Source: Anagrus nilaparvatae
Taxonomy: Eukaryota; Arthropoda; Insecta; Hymenoptera; Mymaridae
Reading direction: 5' to 3'
Length of the DNA stretch: 64,000 nucleotides
Assembly (NCBI GenBank): GCA_022575985.1
Contig: JAKSXM010000014.1
Location: 13,330,001-13,394,000 of the forward strand
Positions 11,873-24,069 of this stretch are shown here, one piece after another. The first letter of the stretch is position 1; each line of letters starts with the position of its first letter. The notes below the pieces were generated by a model that worked only from the letters and a program-made list of their open reading frames with translations, had not been told where the DNA came from and ran no database searches. The translations under genes and the position numbers were made by a program.

Positions 11873-12625
11873 TTATACATAAAAATCGCAGTTTTCAATG
11901 ATTCCATTATATCGGCAATAAAATGTGGACATTTCCATGCAATTTAAATAAAAGAAGTCGAGAGGAACAGTATATGATGAATTCATTTTTAATAACAAGC
12001 ATGCAGTTTTACATATTACTTCGGCATTAGATAAGTTTTGGTTTTGGAATTGCTGGTGAATAATCTTATATTTTTTACTAAGAATACCATGTTTTTTTTC
12101 TACTACCCATCGAATTTTACTCACAAATCGAGATGCATTTAATTCTTCATTTGAAAGCTGCTTTTTTTATCTTTTAAAGCTGGCATTAGTACTCGATACC
12201 CTTTTTCTTCTAAGAGATTTATTACATCTCTAAAACCACTATCTAAATCAAACACGTTTCCTGGTTTTAAAATACTGCTTATTCCGCTAATCTTTTAATA
12301 AGTGTTCTAAAATTTGTACATCATTAATGGTTCGATTAAAAGGACTAAAATTCCGTCTGTTGTGGTTACTGTAAATGTTTTACATATTGGAACTTTTTTT
12401 TCCCAGAATATGCATTTCTTTGATAAATATTATTGGAGCTTTTTTCATGCCTCAGATAAGTCCCATCAGACATTAATACGAGTCAGTTAGTAAATCCATA
12501 GAGCAATTCTGGTACTTTTGATGTTTGAGTTAATAAAAAATCTCTCGTATAGGTTGGTAAACCAAATTTTTGAGGTAGTACAATTTCTTTAAGTCATTTT
12601 ATTACCGAGATTCATTGAAAACTGC
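11873..12625 (-). pseudogene. DDE_Tnp_4 (ISL2EU/IS4EU-Harbinger-like) transposase remnant
   Basis: Translating the minus strand piecewise gives the catalytic core of a DDE_Tnp_4 transposase in order. There is a TYTRDFLLTQTSKVPELLYG stretch, then MSDGTYLRHEKSSNNIYQRN (first catalytic Asp), GNVFDLDSGFRDVINLLEEK (second Asp) and IRWVVEKKHGILSKK (the family's Glu in RWVVE). At least two stop codons and one or more frameshifts interrupt it; only 83 codons at the C-terminal end (11873-12124) are open. The N-terminal DNA-binding part is not visible. It lies between the long inverted repeats and is presumably their original transposase. Family assignment rests on motif recognition. Confidence 0.8.
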
Positions 12626-13851
12626 AATTTTGATGTATAATATAGCAGCAGTATATATAGGAACAGTATATAATGAATTAAGCTATGAAGTTTAAACAAA
12701 GGGTCTGAGGGTCTAAAAAAATATAACAATTTTTTATTTGATCGAAATATATTGCATAAATTTACATAAAATATTGATCTAAAAAAAGTTTATATATAGG
12801 TAATTCCACACAATTTAATAAAAAAACCAAAATTATTAAGAAAAGAAATACAATACTTGTAATTTTGAGAGAAACAAGTATAGTTTGAGGGTCTAAAAAA
12901 TAAAAGAAGATTTTATTTTTTAAAAATATAATATATTGAACTAAAAAAATTATATATATAGGATTTCCCATGCAATATAGTAAGAAAAGTAAAAAAAAAT
13001 TCAAAAATTTGAACTTTATGGTTCAAAATATGGGTTCTAAAGGGTCTAAAAATAAAAAAATAAGTTATATGATTAAAAGTATAATAAATTTAACTAAAAA
13101 AATTGTATATATGGGATATTTCGTCAAAAAATTAAAAAAAAAACAAAATAATTGAAAAAAAAATATTGAAAACTTGAAATTTGAAGAGCAATATGTAGTC
13201 TAAAGAGGTATCAAGGTCTTTAATCTGTCTTATTATTAAGTTTTGCTTAAAATATATCTAATTTTCTAATTTAACATGAATGCATTAGATTTTCTGTGCG
13301 ATATCGTCGAGAAAACGGTAAAAAAACGATAAAAAAACAAGTTTTTTGGAATTTTCACTGGGTCGCACAGGGTCTAGAGGCCTAAAATCTTTTGGAAAAA
13401 TTGTGATTTTATGTTAGAAAAAATAATTTGAAATAGAATTTTGAGCAGCCCCCTTCCCAATATTTAATTTTGTAAAATAATTGATTTTTGAAATTTTTGA
13501 ATTTAATTTTTGGTGGTCTAAAGTGGTCGTAGAGGTCCCAAAAATTTTTTGATAAAAAATATATGCAATGGGACCATTGTGGCCAATTTTCAGGGTTTTT
13601 GGCAATGTTGTTCCAGAGAAAAAAATTGATAACCAAAACAACAGGTTTTTGGACCGTTTTTTGGCCGTTTTGGTGGCGGGGAGGGGTATATGGACAAACG
13701 GGCAACGGTTACCACATTTTTTTTATCTCCAAAAACTTTTAAAACAGTTAGTTTGAAAATCCAAGAACAGGGGCATTTCACTTATCTTAACCCGACATAC
13801 CCTTTGACCTCCTTCAATAGGACAAATTTGACCACCACCCTTATATATATA

Positions 13852-14112
13852 CACGGTGATTCCGAAACAGTAGTAGTTGCGCGCGCACATTTGTAAGCGC
13901 GAAATATAATTTTAAAAATTTTCACAGTGGAGCCACAACATTTTAAATAAAATAATAAAATGGTAAAGAAGTTTAGATGGTAATTACCTAAACTTATTTA
14001 CCATTTTATTATTTTATTTGAAATGTTGTGGCCCCACTGTGAAAATTTTTAAAATTATATTTCGCGCTTACTAATGTGCGCGCGCAACTACTACTGTTTC
14101 GGAATCAGGGTG
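13852..14112. mobile_element. 261-bp MITE, TA target duplication
   Basis: A nearly perfect palindrome with inverted arms of about 120 bases beginning CACGGTGATTCCGAAAC (left) and CACCCTGATTCCGAAAC (right, reversed). TA flanks both sides (13850-13851 and 14113-14114). The arms hold GTAGTTGCGCGCGCAC and GGTAAATAAG-like sequence. A TA duplication with short CAC-start ends fits a Tc1/mariner-type MITE, though the family is not proven. Confidence 0.85.
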
Positions 14113-14195
14113 TATAGGACAAATTTGAACCCCCCCCTTAATTTCAAGTTCTGAAAGTACCCTCTCCCTATAAACATGTTCCATGTTAACAAAGT

Positions 14196-14719
14196 ATAGA
14201 CAGACTGTGCCCGGATCATTATACTGCTTAGCCGTATATGCCGTGCACGCCCACCTCTGGAATAAAGGTTTCATTAAAGTCTTAAAGCTTGTTTATAGCT
14301 GTTGATTAAAGTCAAAAGAAATATACATTAATATTCAGGCTATTTGGATTCCCAGTTTCATCTAACAACTTTTATGCTTTAACGTAGTATTAATTTGATT
14401 ATTGCAGTAAATTATTCAAATCCGAATGAAGAACAAAAGTCCTTTGAATTCAATATTGGAATGGATTATGCATGGGTTTTCTTTATTAATTACTATCTTA
14501 TTGCCCAGAATATCAAATTTCATGAAGCAATACAGTAAATAATATCTTCAGTATGATCTTGAATTAAAAAACCTGGATGATAAAAGTATTTAACTGTACA
14601 CAAAATAATTCAACTTTTATTAATGGATAGGGTTTAAATACATAATTAAAAAATAATTAACATTTTTATTTTGTTTTTTCAATTTTTGTTTGTTTTTTCG
14701 TTTTTATAATAAACAACAT
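14196..14719. other. No recognised feature
   Basis: AT-rich sequence between the conserved-end element and the giant foldback. Short open frames only. No repeat partner seen elsewhere in the window. Confidence 0.5.
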
Positions 14720-14727
14720 AGCAGCTC

Positions 14728-14895
14728 TATACCTGTGACGAGGTAACGAGGCAACCTCGTTTTCGGTGTAGGAGGGCAGACGAGAACGAGGCGATAACGA
14801 GGCGAGATTAAAATTTGAAATTCTCGCTTAGATGAGGCGAGACCAATAGTAAAATTTCCAAAATCTCGCATCGCCTCACCTCGTTAAAACATGTC
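14728..14895. repeat. Subterminal CGAGGCGAG-rich segment, left
   Basis: Several ACGAGGCGAG/CTCGCCTCGTT motifs in both orientations within about 165 bases of the foldback's left end, mirrored at 24070-24248. Clustered subterminal motifs of this kind are often transposase binding sites in hAT and MULE elements; here that is an inference. Confidence 0.7.
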
Positions 14896-15049
14896 CGTGA
14901 AGCTGGCAGAAATAACCCAGCAGAAACATAAAGGTGTTCACACATCAGTTAGCGTAAATTCCAAAAATGAGATAAAAGCCCATGGTTATCATCCTATAGG
15001 TTTTTCAAGGTGCTAAAACCAATTTTCCTATCGGAAATGCAAAATTTCA

Positions 15050-15660
15050 AGATGGCGCTTTGAAAATTGCCATAATTTCCACCTGCAAATTCAAAAACAA
15101 TACTTTGCATCTTTCATTGGTAAAATTTGGTATCTGGGGGTTTTCGGGTTCGCTAAATTTAGCCCCGTTATCAGAAAAGAGAAAAATTATCATGCATTTT
15201 CCAACCGGAAAATTCGAAAATAAAACTTAAAACTTTGTAACGTAAAATTTTGTATACGGGGGTTTTCGGGGTCGCGAAATTTAGTCCCGTCATCAAAAAA
15301 TAGAAAATTTATCATCAAGACTGGAAAAAAGTTGCATTTTCCACCCGGAAAATTCGAAAATAAAACTTAGCAACATTCTAACGTACAATTTTGTATACGG
15401 GGGTTTTCGTGGTCGCTAAATTCAACTATGACATCCAAAAAGAGAAAATAATTTATTGTAATGGCAATATTTTCCACCCGAAAAATTTAAAAATGTTATT
15501 CTTCACACAGTAGGGTAAAATATCTATCTGGGAGTTATTGGGCTCGCTAAATTTAGTCCTGTCATAAAAAAATAGAAAATTTATCATCGAGCCTGGAAAA
15601 AAGTTGCATTTCCACCCGGAAAATTCGAAAATAAAACTTAGCAATAATTGTTTCAAATCA
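15050..15660. repeat. ~130-bp tandem array in left foldback arm
   Basis: Four to five diverged units containing CCGGAAAATTCGAAAATAAA and ATACGGGGGTTTTCG. The same array in reverse orientation occupies about 22190-22810 in the right arm. An AAGATGGCGCT motif lies near 15050. Confidence 0.75.
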
Positions 15661-15829
15661 ACTTACTTTTAAATTTATTACCCATTATTCATAAAAAACC
15701 ATTTAAAAACATTTTTGCCCATTTAAAGTCAATTAATAACTATAAAAAATAAAAATATTGTTTTTTACTGATTTTGAGGATTTATATAAAAAGAACTAAG
15801 TTCTCAAGTCTGGCGGTCCAAGGGCCAAA

Positions 15830-17355
15830 ATATTTCATTATGTTATTATTGTATACATAATTATGTATACGATTTGGCCACTTAGATCACGTTACTCGGC
15901 CGAAAAAGTGTCATATTGGCCTAAATGGCACGTTTAAATTGTACGAAATTTTAAAGATTTGCAAAAAGGGCCAAATCTGCTGAGTCTGGCGGCCCAAGGG
16001 ACAAAATATTTCATTATGTAATTATTGTATACATATTTATATATACGATTCGGCCGCTTGGATCACGTTACTCGGTCTAAAAAGTATCAGTTTGGCCTAT
16101 ATGGCGGGTTTGAACATTACTAATTTCGAGATATTTTACAAAAGAGCAAAATCTGTTAAGTCTGGCGGCCCAAGTGCCAAAATATTTCTATATGGCTTTA
16201 CTGAATACATAAAGAAGTATAAGATTTTGCCACTTAGATCACGTTACTCGGCCGAAAAAGTGTCATTTTGGCCTACATGACGGGTTTGAACATAACGAAT
16301 TTTGATGATTTCTATAAAACGGCAAAATCTGTTAAGTCTGGCGGCCCAAGGGCCAAAATATTTCCTTATGGCTTTACTTTATTCATAATGATGTATAAGA
16401 TTTTGCCACTTAGATCACGTTAAGCGGCCGAAAAAGTGTCATTTTGGCCTACATGACGGGTTTGAATTGTACGAAATTTTAAAGATTTGCACAAACGGCC
16501 AAATCTGCTGAGCCCGGCGGCCCAAGTGCGAAAATATTTCTTTAAGGCTTTACTTTATACATAATTATGTATAAGATTTGGCCACTTAGATCACGTTACT
16601 CGGCAGGAAAAGGGCCATTTTGGCCTAAATGGCTGGTTTGAATTTTATGAAATTTTAAAGATTTACCCAAAAGTGCAAAATCTCTTCAGTCTGGCGGCTC
16701 AAGGGCCAAAATATTTCATTATGACCTTACTTTGTACATAATTATAATTAATGATTGGCCGGTTTGAACACGTTACTCGGCAGGAAAAGTGTCATTTTGG
16801 CCTAAATGGCAGGTTTGATTTGTACGAAATTTTAAAGATTTGCACAAAGGGCCAAATCTGCTGAGTCCGGCGGCCCAAGGGCGAAAATATTTCTTTATGG
16901 CTTTACTTTATACATAATTATGTATAAGATTTTGCCACTTAGATAACGTTACTCAGCAAAAAGAGTGTCATTTTGGCCTAAATGGCAGGTTTGATTTGTA
17001 CGAAGTTTTAAAGATTTGCACAAAGGGCCAAATCTGCTGAGTCTGGCGTCCCAAGGGCGAAAATATTTCTTTATGGCTTTACTTTATACATAATTATGTA
17101 TAAGATTTTGCCAGTTAGATCACGTTACTCGGCCGAAAAAGTTTCATTTTCGCCTATATGGCGGGTTTTAACATTACTAATTTCGAGGATTTCTATAAAA
17201 GGGCAAAATCTGTTAAGCCTGGCGGCCCAAGGGCCAAAATATTTCATTATGAACTTACTTTGTACATAATTATGTATAAGATTTTGCCACTTAGATCACG
17301 TTACTCGGCAGGAAAAGTGTCAATTGACCTAAATGGCAGGTTTTAATTTTTTTGA
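15830..17355 (+). repeat. ~178-bp tandem array, left foldback arm
   Basis: About 8.5 copies of a unit of roughly 176-180 bases. Each contains GATCACGTTACTCGGC, TGTCATTTTGGCCTA, GTCTGGCGGCCCAAGGGC and a TACATAATTATGTATA palindrome. Copies differ by substitutions and small indels. Short open frames inside the units (for example near 16092 and 17158) recur only because the unit recurs. Confidence 0.92.
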
Positions 17356-18096
17356 AAGATTAACGTGATCTAAGTAGCCAAATCGTATACATCATTATGT
17401 ATACATTAATTACATAATGACATATTTTGGCCCTTAGTCCGCCAGACTTATCAAATTTTGCAATTTTATAGAAATCCTCGAAATTAGTAATGTTCGAACC
17501 CGCCGCCATATAGGCCAAAATGAAACTTTTCTTGCCAAGTAACGTGATCTAAGTGGCCAAATCTTATATATCATTATGTATAAAGTAAATCCATAAAGAA
17601 ATATATTGGCCCCTGGGCCGCCAGACTCACAAGATATGGCCCTTTATTCAAATCTTTAAAATTTCGTAAAATTCGAACCTGGTATTTATGCAAAAATGGC
17701 ACCTTTTCGGCCGAGTAACGTAATCTAAGTTGCCAAATCTTATACATAATTATGTATAAAATAATTATATAATGAAATATTTTGGCCCTTGGGCCGCCAG
17801 ATTCAAAAGTTTTGACCCTTTGTGCAAATCTTTAAAATTTTGTAAAATTCAAACTTTCTGTTTAGGCCAAAATGACACTCTTACTGCCGAGTAACGTGTT
17901 CAAACCGGCCAATTCGTAATTATAATTATGTACAAAGTAAGGCTATAATGAAATATTTTGGTCCTTGGGCCGGCAGACTGAAGAGATTTTGCACTTTTGT
18001 GGAAATCTTTAAAATTTCATAAAATTCAAACCTGCCATTTAGGCTAAAATGGCCCTTTTCCTGCCGAGTAACGTGATTCAAGTGGCCAAATCTTAT
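17356..18096 (-). repeat. ~178-bp tandem array, right foldback arm, inner part
   Basis: From about 17356 the same unit runs in reverse orientation, with GCCGAGTAACGTGATCTAAG and GGGCCGCCAGACT. About four copies precede the LINE insertion. Confidence 0.92.
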
Positions 18097-18110
18097 ACAT
18101 AATTATGTAT

Positions 18111-18818
18111 GTAATTAGAAATGAAATAAACATAGAGAGTTTGGAAGTTGTAATCTTCAGAAATGTACTTAATTTTATTCAAAAAATTCTTGAAATGAAA
18201 GATGAAAGAATTCCTAAAATATGTCTAAAAAGACTCCTAGTACTAGCTGAGTCAGATGAATTAAATGGAAAGTTCAATTGGGTTAGTCAAATTAAAAGAG
18301 TTTTCTTGGTAAAAATAAACAAAAGTAATATTTTTGATAATTTAAATTTAGAGTTATTCTTAAGAGAGAAAGACAGCCTAATTAAGGATTTTATAGATTA
18401 CAGTAGAAATAAGGACATACTGAAGATTGAAACTAATAAATCTCTAAACGTATATCCTATATTATTTAAGAGTGATTTTAACAATAAGTATTTAAATTTA
18501 AAAGTTCCACTATATTTTAAAAGAATATTAGCTCAAATAAGAATAATAAATATATACAATCCTCGTATTGTAACAAAGAATAAAAGTTATCCTCTAAACG
18601 AAGAAGAGTATTGTGAATTATGTGCAGAGAGAAACACCATTTTCCACTCAATGATATATTGTCAAAGATATAACAGTTATAGATATGAATTAGTGCCTGA
18701 AATTGAAAATAGTGAGATGGAAAATGGTTTTTTCTACATTATCAATAGATTAAATGAGGAAAAAATTAAAAACTTAGTGAAATTTGTAAACATAATTTTA
18801 AATGATTCAGATAAATAA
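18111..18818 (+). pseudogene. C-terminal part of a non-LTR retrotransposon ORF2
   Basis: An open frame of about 235 residues that enters from the target duplication and ends at 18818. The reverse transcriptase core is absent. What remains resembles the post-RT region of LINE ORF2 proteins: RIPKICLKRLLVLAESDELN, then a NWVSQIKRVFLVKI stretch. Near residues 168-188 is a putative zinc knuckle, CELC...H...YC (Cys-x2-Cys, His, Cys), typical of LINE C-termini. It is intact in frame but cannot be autonomous. The first ATG lies in the flanking foldback sequence, so the apparent start is accidental. LINE clade not resolved. Confidence 0.75.
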
Positions 18819-19177
18819 AATAATAAAGATGACAAAAAAGAAAAATAATAATAATATTAAAAAGATATTGAAAAAGAAAAAAGAGAAAATATTTAAAATG
18901 TATGATATAAAGATATGCTAAGTGTACAAAGAAAAAAAAAAAAGATGATAATAAATAAATAAAAAAGAAAGAAAAGGTGTTGCTAAGATAGAGTCTAATT
19001 AAAAACAAATAAATATAATGTCTTATTTAAGTCATTAATAATAAGTCTTTAATATTTCAAAATATGTAATTTTTTAATGTAATTTTTCATGTAATTTAAA
19101 TTTTAAACTGTATTAACTGTTTTAAACTTGTAACAATTATGTATATAATTTGACAAGAATAAACTACTACTACTACT
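18111..19177 (+). mobile_element. 5'-truncated LINE insertion with target duplication
   Basis: The insertion is flanked by a direct repeat of about 13-14 bases, ACATAATTATGTAT (18097-18110 and 19178-19191), which is host foldback sequence. It ends in a (TAC)n tail (about 19164-19177), a tail type used by several non-LTR retrotransposons. It carries only the 3' end of the LINE's protein gene plus about 350 bases of AT-rich 3' UTR. Confidence 0.88.
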
Positions 19178-19191
19178 ACATAATTATGTAT

Positions 19192-22070
19192 AAAGTAAAG
19201 CCTTAAAGAAATATTTTCGCGCTTGGGCCGCCGGGCTCAGCAGATTTGGCCGTTTGTGCAAATCTTTAAAATTTCGTACAATTCAAACCCGTCATGTAGG
19301 CCAAAATGACACTTTTTCGGCCGAGTAACGTGATCTAAGTGGCAAAATCTTATACATCATTATGAATAAAGTAAAACCATAAGGAAATATTTTGGCCCTT
19401 GGGCCGCCAGACTTAACAGATTTTGCCGTTTTATAGAAATCATCAAAATTCGTTATGTTCAAACCCGCCATGTAGGCCAAAATGACACTTTTTCGGCCGA
19501 GTAACGTGATCTAAATGGCCAAATCTGATACATAATTATCCATACAATAATTACATAATGAAATATTTGGCCCTTGGGCCGCCAGACTCAAAAGTTTTGG
19601 CCCTTTGTGCAAATCTTTTAAAATTTCGAAAAAATTAAAAGCTGCCATTTAGGCCAAAATGACACTTTTCCTGCCGAGTAACGTGTTCAAACCGGCCAAT
19701 CCTTAATTATAATTATGTACAAAGTAAGTTTATAATGAAATATTTTGGTCCTTAGGCCGCCAGACTTAACAGATTTTGCCGTTTTATAGAAATCATCAAA
19801 ATTCGTAATGTTCAAACCCGCCATGTAGGCCAAAATGACACTTTTTCGGCCGAGTAACGTGATCTAAATGGCCAAATCTGATACATAATTATGTATACAA
19901 TAATTACATAATGAAATATTTTGTCCCTTGGGACGCCAGACTTAGCAGATTTGGCTCTTTTTGCAAATCTTTCAAAAAAATTAAAACCTGCCATTTAGGC
20001 CAAAATGACACTTTTCCTGCCGAGTAACGTGTTCAAACCGGCCAATCCTTAATTATAATTATGTACAAAGTAAGTTCATAATGAAATATTTTGGCCATTT
20101 GGCCGCCAGGCTTAACAGATTTTGCCCTTTTATAGAAATCCTCGAAATTAGTAATGTTAAAACCTGCCACATAGGCGAAAATTACACTTTTTCGGCCGAG
20201 TAACGTGATCTAAGTGGCCAAATCTTATACATAATTATGTATAAAGTAAACCCATAAAGAAATATTTTCGCTCTTGGGCCGCCGGACTCAGCAGATTTGG
20301 CCCTTTGTGCAAATCTTTAAAATTTCGTACAAATCAAACCTGCCATTTAGGCCAAAATTACACTTTTTTTGCTGAGTAACGTGATCTAAGTGGCCAAATC
20401 TTATACATAATTATGTATACAATAATTACATAATGAAATATTTTGCCCCTTGGGCCGCCAGACTTAACAGATTTTGCCGTTTTATAGAAATCATCAAAAT
20501 TCGTTATGTTCAAACCCGCCATGTAGGCCAAAATGACACTTTTTCGGCCGAGTAACGTGATCTAAATGGCCAAATCTGATACATAATTATGCATACAATA
20601 ATTACATAATGAAATATTTGGCCAGACTCAGCAGATTTGGCCCTTTCTGCAATTCTTTAAAATTTCGTTCAATTCAAACCTGTCATTTAGGCCAAAATGA
20701 CACTTTTCCTGCCGAGTAACGTGTTCAAACCGGCCAATCATTTATTATAATTATGTACAAAGTAAGGTCATACTGAAATATTTTGGGCCTTGGGCCGCCA
20801 GACTGAAGAGATTTTGCACTTTTGTGGAAATCTTTAAAATTTCATAAAATTCAAACCAGCCATTTAGGCCAAAATGGCCCTTTTCCTGTCGAGTAACGTG
20901 GTCTAAGTGGCCAAATCTTATAAATAATTATGTATAAAGTAAAGCCATAAGGAAATATTTTGGCCCTTGGTCCGCCAGACTTAACAGATTTGGCCCTTTG
21001 TGCAAATCTTTAAAATTTCGTACAAATCAAACCTGCCATTTAGGCCAAAATGACACTTTTCCTGCCGAGTAACGTGTTCAAACCGGCCAATCATTTATTA
21101 TAATTATGTATAAAGTAAAGCCATAAGGAAATATTTTGGCCCTTGGTCCGCCAGACTTAACAGATTTGGCCCTTTGTGCAAATCTTTAAAATTTCGTACA
21201 AATCAAACCTGCCATTTAGGCCAAAATGACACTCTTTTTGCCGAGTAACGTGATCGAAGTGGCCAAATCTTATACATAATTATGTATAAAGTAAAGTTTT
21301 AAGGAAATATTTTGGCCCTTGGGCCGCCAGACTTAATAGATTTTGCCGTTTTAGAGAAATCATCGAAATTCGTAATGTTCAAACCCGTCATGTAGGTCAA
21401 AATGAAATTTTTTCGGCCGAGTAACGTGATCTAAGTGGCAAAATCTTATACATCATTATGTATAAAGTAAAGCCATAAGGAAATATTTTGGCCCTTGGGC
21501 CGCCAGACTTAACATATTTTTCCGTTTTATAGAAATCATCGAAATTCGTAATGTTCAAACCCGCCATGTAGGCCAAAATGACACTTTTTCGGCTGAGTAA
21601 CGTGATCTAAGTGGCAAAATCTTATACTTCTTTATGTATTCAGTAAAGCCATATAGAAATATTTTGGCACTTGGGCCGCCAGACTTAACAGATTTTGCTC
21701 TTTTGTAAAATATCTCGAAATTAGTAATGTTCAAACCCGCCATATAGGCCAAACTGATACTTTTTAGACCGAGTAACGTGATCCAAGCGGCCGAATCGTA
21801 TATATAAATATGTATACAATAATTACATAATGAAATATTTTGTCCCTTGGGCCGCCAGACTCAGCAGATTTGGCCCTTTTTGCAAATCTTTAAAATTTCG
21901 TACAATTTAAACGTGCCATTTAGGCCAATATGACACTTTTTCGGCCGAGTAACGTGATCTAAGTGGCCAAATCGTATACATAATTATGTATACAATAATA
22001 ACATAATGAAATATTTTGGCCCTTGGACCGCCAGACTTGAGAACTTAGTTCTTTTTATATAAATCCTCAA
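19192..22070 (-). repeat. ~178-bp tandem array, right foldback arm, outer part
   Basis: About 16 further reverse-oriented copies of the ~178-bp unit. Blocks of neighbouring units are more alike than distant ones (for example near 20950 and 21110), pointing to local unequal exchange. With the inner part this arm holds about 20 units against 8.5 in the left arm. Confidence 0.92.
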
Positions 22071-22189
22071 AATCAGTAAAAAACAATATTTTTATTTTTT
22101 ATAGTTATTAATTGACTTTAAATGGGCAAAAATGTTTTTAAATGGTTTTTTATGAATAATGGGTAATAAATTTAAAAGTAAGTTGATTT

Positions 22190-22975
22190 GAAACAATTAT
22201 TGCTAAGTTATATTTTCGAATTTTCCGGGTGGAAATTGCAACTGCTTTCCAGTCTCGATGATAAATTTTCTATTTTCTGATGACGGGACTAAATTTAGCG
22301 AGCCCAAAAACTCCCAGATAGATATTTTACCCTACTGTGTGAAGAATAACATTTTTAAATTTTCCGGGTGGAAAATATTGCCATTTTCCAGGTACAATAA
22401 AGTATTTTCTCTTTTTGGATGTCATAGTTGAATTTAGCGACCACTAAAACCCCCGTATACAAAATTGTACTTTAGAATGTTGCTAAGTTTTATTTTCGAA
22501 TTTTCCGGGTGGAAAATGCAACTGTTTTCCAGTCTTGATGATAAATTTTCTATTTTTTGATGACGGGACTAAATTTTGCGACCCCGAAAACCTCCGTATA
22601 CAAAATTTTACGTTACAAAGTTTTAAATTTTATTTTCGAATTTCCCGGTTGGAAAATGCATGATAATTTTTCTCTTTTCTGATAACGGGACTAAATTTAG
22701 CGAACCCGAAACCCCCCAGATACCAAATTTTACCAATGAAAGATGCAAAGTATTGTTTTTGAATTTGCAGGTGGAAATTATGGCAATTTTCGAAGCGCCA
22801 TCTTAAAATTTTACTTTTCCGATAGGAAAATTGGTTTTAGCACCTTGAAAAACCTATAGGATGATAACCATGGGCTTTTATCTCATTTTTGGAATTTACG
22901 CTAACTGATGTGTGAACACCTTTATGTTTCTGCTGGGTTATTTCTGCCAGCTTCACGGACATGTTAAAACTCGTA
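22190..22975 (-). repeat. Right-arm counterpart of the ~130-bp array and flank
   Basis: Reverse complement of 14895-15660, ending with GCTGGGTTATTTCTGCCAG and CTTCACGGACATGTTAAAAC. Similarity to the left arm stops at about 22975, where the left arm goes directly into its CGAGGCGAG segment. Confidence 0.85.
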
Positions 22976-22984
22976 ATTTTTTTT

Positions 22985-24060
22985 TAGACTCAATTTTTAC
23001 CAAGATTACATTGCCATACCCCTTGGAACAGCACCTTAGAAATGCTAAGTAAAGAAATAAAAATTTTGATTTTATTATCAGTTATAACTCATTATGAGAT
23101 AACAATAATGAAACACGTTAATTCCGGCTTCACAATATTTAATACCAGGCAAATGTTGCCATGAAAAAAGCTTTTACAACTTTCAATTATTAAATAAGAT
23201 ATAATTAAATTGTTTTATTACTAATTATTTATAAATCCTAAATTAAATATCGATAAATAGGGAAAAACGCATGCCTTTTTTAGTATTTCTGATTTTAGGC
23301 TACGTGACCATTTATGAACACTAATTTCTTTTACTACCAACTTAATTTGAAAATTATTTTGGGTTATGAAAATAAGTGTGATTAAGATGTGGCCTTGAAT
23401 TCTGTTTTAGTCTGTTACCTTCTTTAGTATTCAAAAACTGACCGAAGAAAAGAACTAAAGAAGGAACGTGTTAAATGCTCCTTATCTATGCTCTATTATT
23501 TTTTTATTCTTGTATTTGAAAAAAATTTTCATAAAGGATTATATTTATAAATGTTTTCAAAATATTGAATTTTCACTTCATTATAGATGTGCTTGAAATA
23601 TATTTTTAATAGGCATAACAATAAATTTTATAAATATTATTCAAAATTATTTAAAATTTTGAAAAATTGTATTTTAAAAATACAAATCACGTTCCTATAA
23701 GTTTTATTAAATAAAAAAATTATTTAAATTTTCTTATAAAGATAATTCTTAAAAATAATTATTTTTAATAAGAAATTTATGCTCATAGTGGAACAAAAAA
23801 TTATATTAATTGGTCTATTTCAGCTCATGCGGAAATTAGTGCATTACACTGATGATTGCTCACACTAATTTCCGCAAGAGCCGAAATAGACCAATTAATA
23901 TTTTTTTCGATCTACTATGAGCATAAATTTATTATTAAAATTAATTTTTTTTAAGAATTATCATTACAAGAAAATTTAATTTTAATAATTTAATTTAAAA
24001 TAATTTTTTTATTTAATAAATTTTATAATTTTTTAGAGCCTTGATTAAAACTTTTTGATT
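22985..24060. mobile_element. ~1.1-kb insertion in right foldback arm
   Basis: This stretch has no counterpart in the left arm. It is AT-rich and non-coding. It includes a palindrome of about 330 bases (roughly 23700-24030) with arms reading CTCATGCGGAAATTAGTG and, reversed, CTCTTGCGGAAATTAGTG around a short centre, a MITE-like structure. No clear target duplication was found. Confidence 0.6.
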
Positions 24061-24069
24061 TTTTTTTAT

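Larger units (their letters stand above)
9507..13805. mobile_element. DNA transposon with ~1.16-kb terminal inverted repeats
   Basis: Both ends read AAAGGGTATGTCGGGTTAAG inward, and the first 60 bases are identical. The inverted arms continue for about 1.16 kb: left 9507-10567 plus 11765-11877, right about 12643-13805. The left arm alone is split by a ~1.2-kb Helitron-like insertion. Between the arms lies a decayed DDE_Tnp_4 transposase on the minus strand. GAC occurs on both flanks (9504-9506 and 13806-13808), a possible 3-bp target duplication. Such long inverted repeats are unusual for a DDE_Tnp_4 element. Confidence 0.8.
9174..14195 (-). mobile_element. Conserved-end, variable-interior element, copy 1
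   Basis: The left 150 bases (9174-9325) are the reverse complement of the right end of the element at 62182-63556. They share AACCGGTTT, GCATGGAACAT, CCAGCTGA, and the run into TTCAGGTTTAGGGAATC. The right end (about 14113-14195) is the reverse complement of the other end of that copy, with a C/G run and CATGTTCCATGTTAA. The ends carry a short inverted repeat, ATGGAACATGTTTA. Between them the copies are unrelated. Here there is a ~23-bp minisatellite (9340-9480), then a nested 4.3-kb transposon and a MITE. Confidence 0.7.

Noticed and set aside
16092..21752. Repeated ~62-codon frames with a KSVKSGGP-like stretch
   Set aside because: Each falls inside one ~178-bp tandem unit of the foldback; the frame is often broken in neighbouring units and shows no codon constraint.
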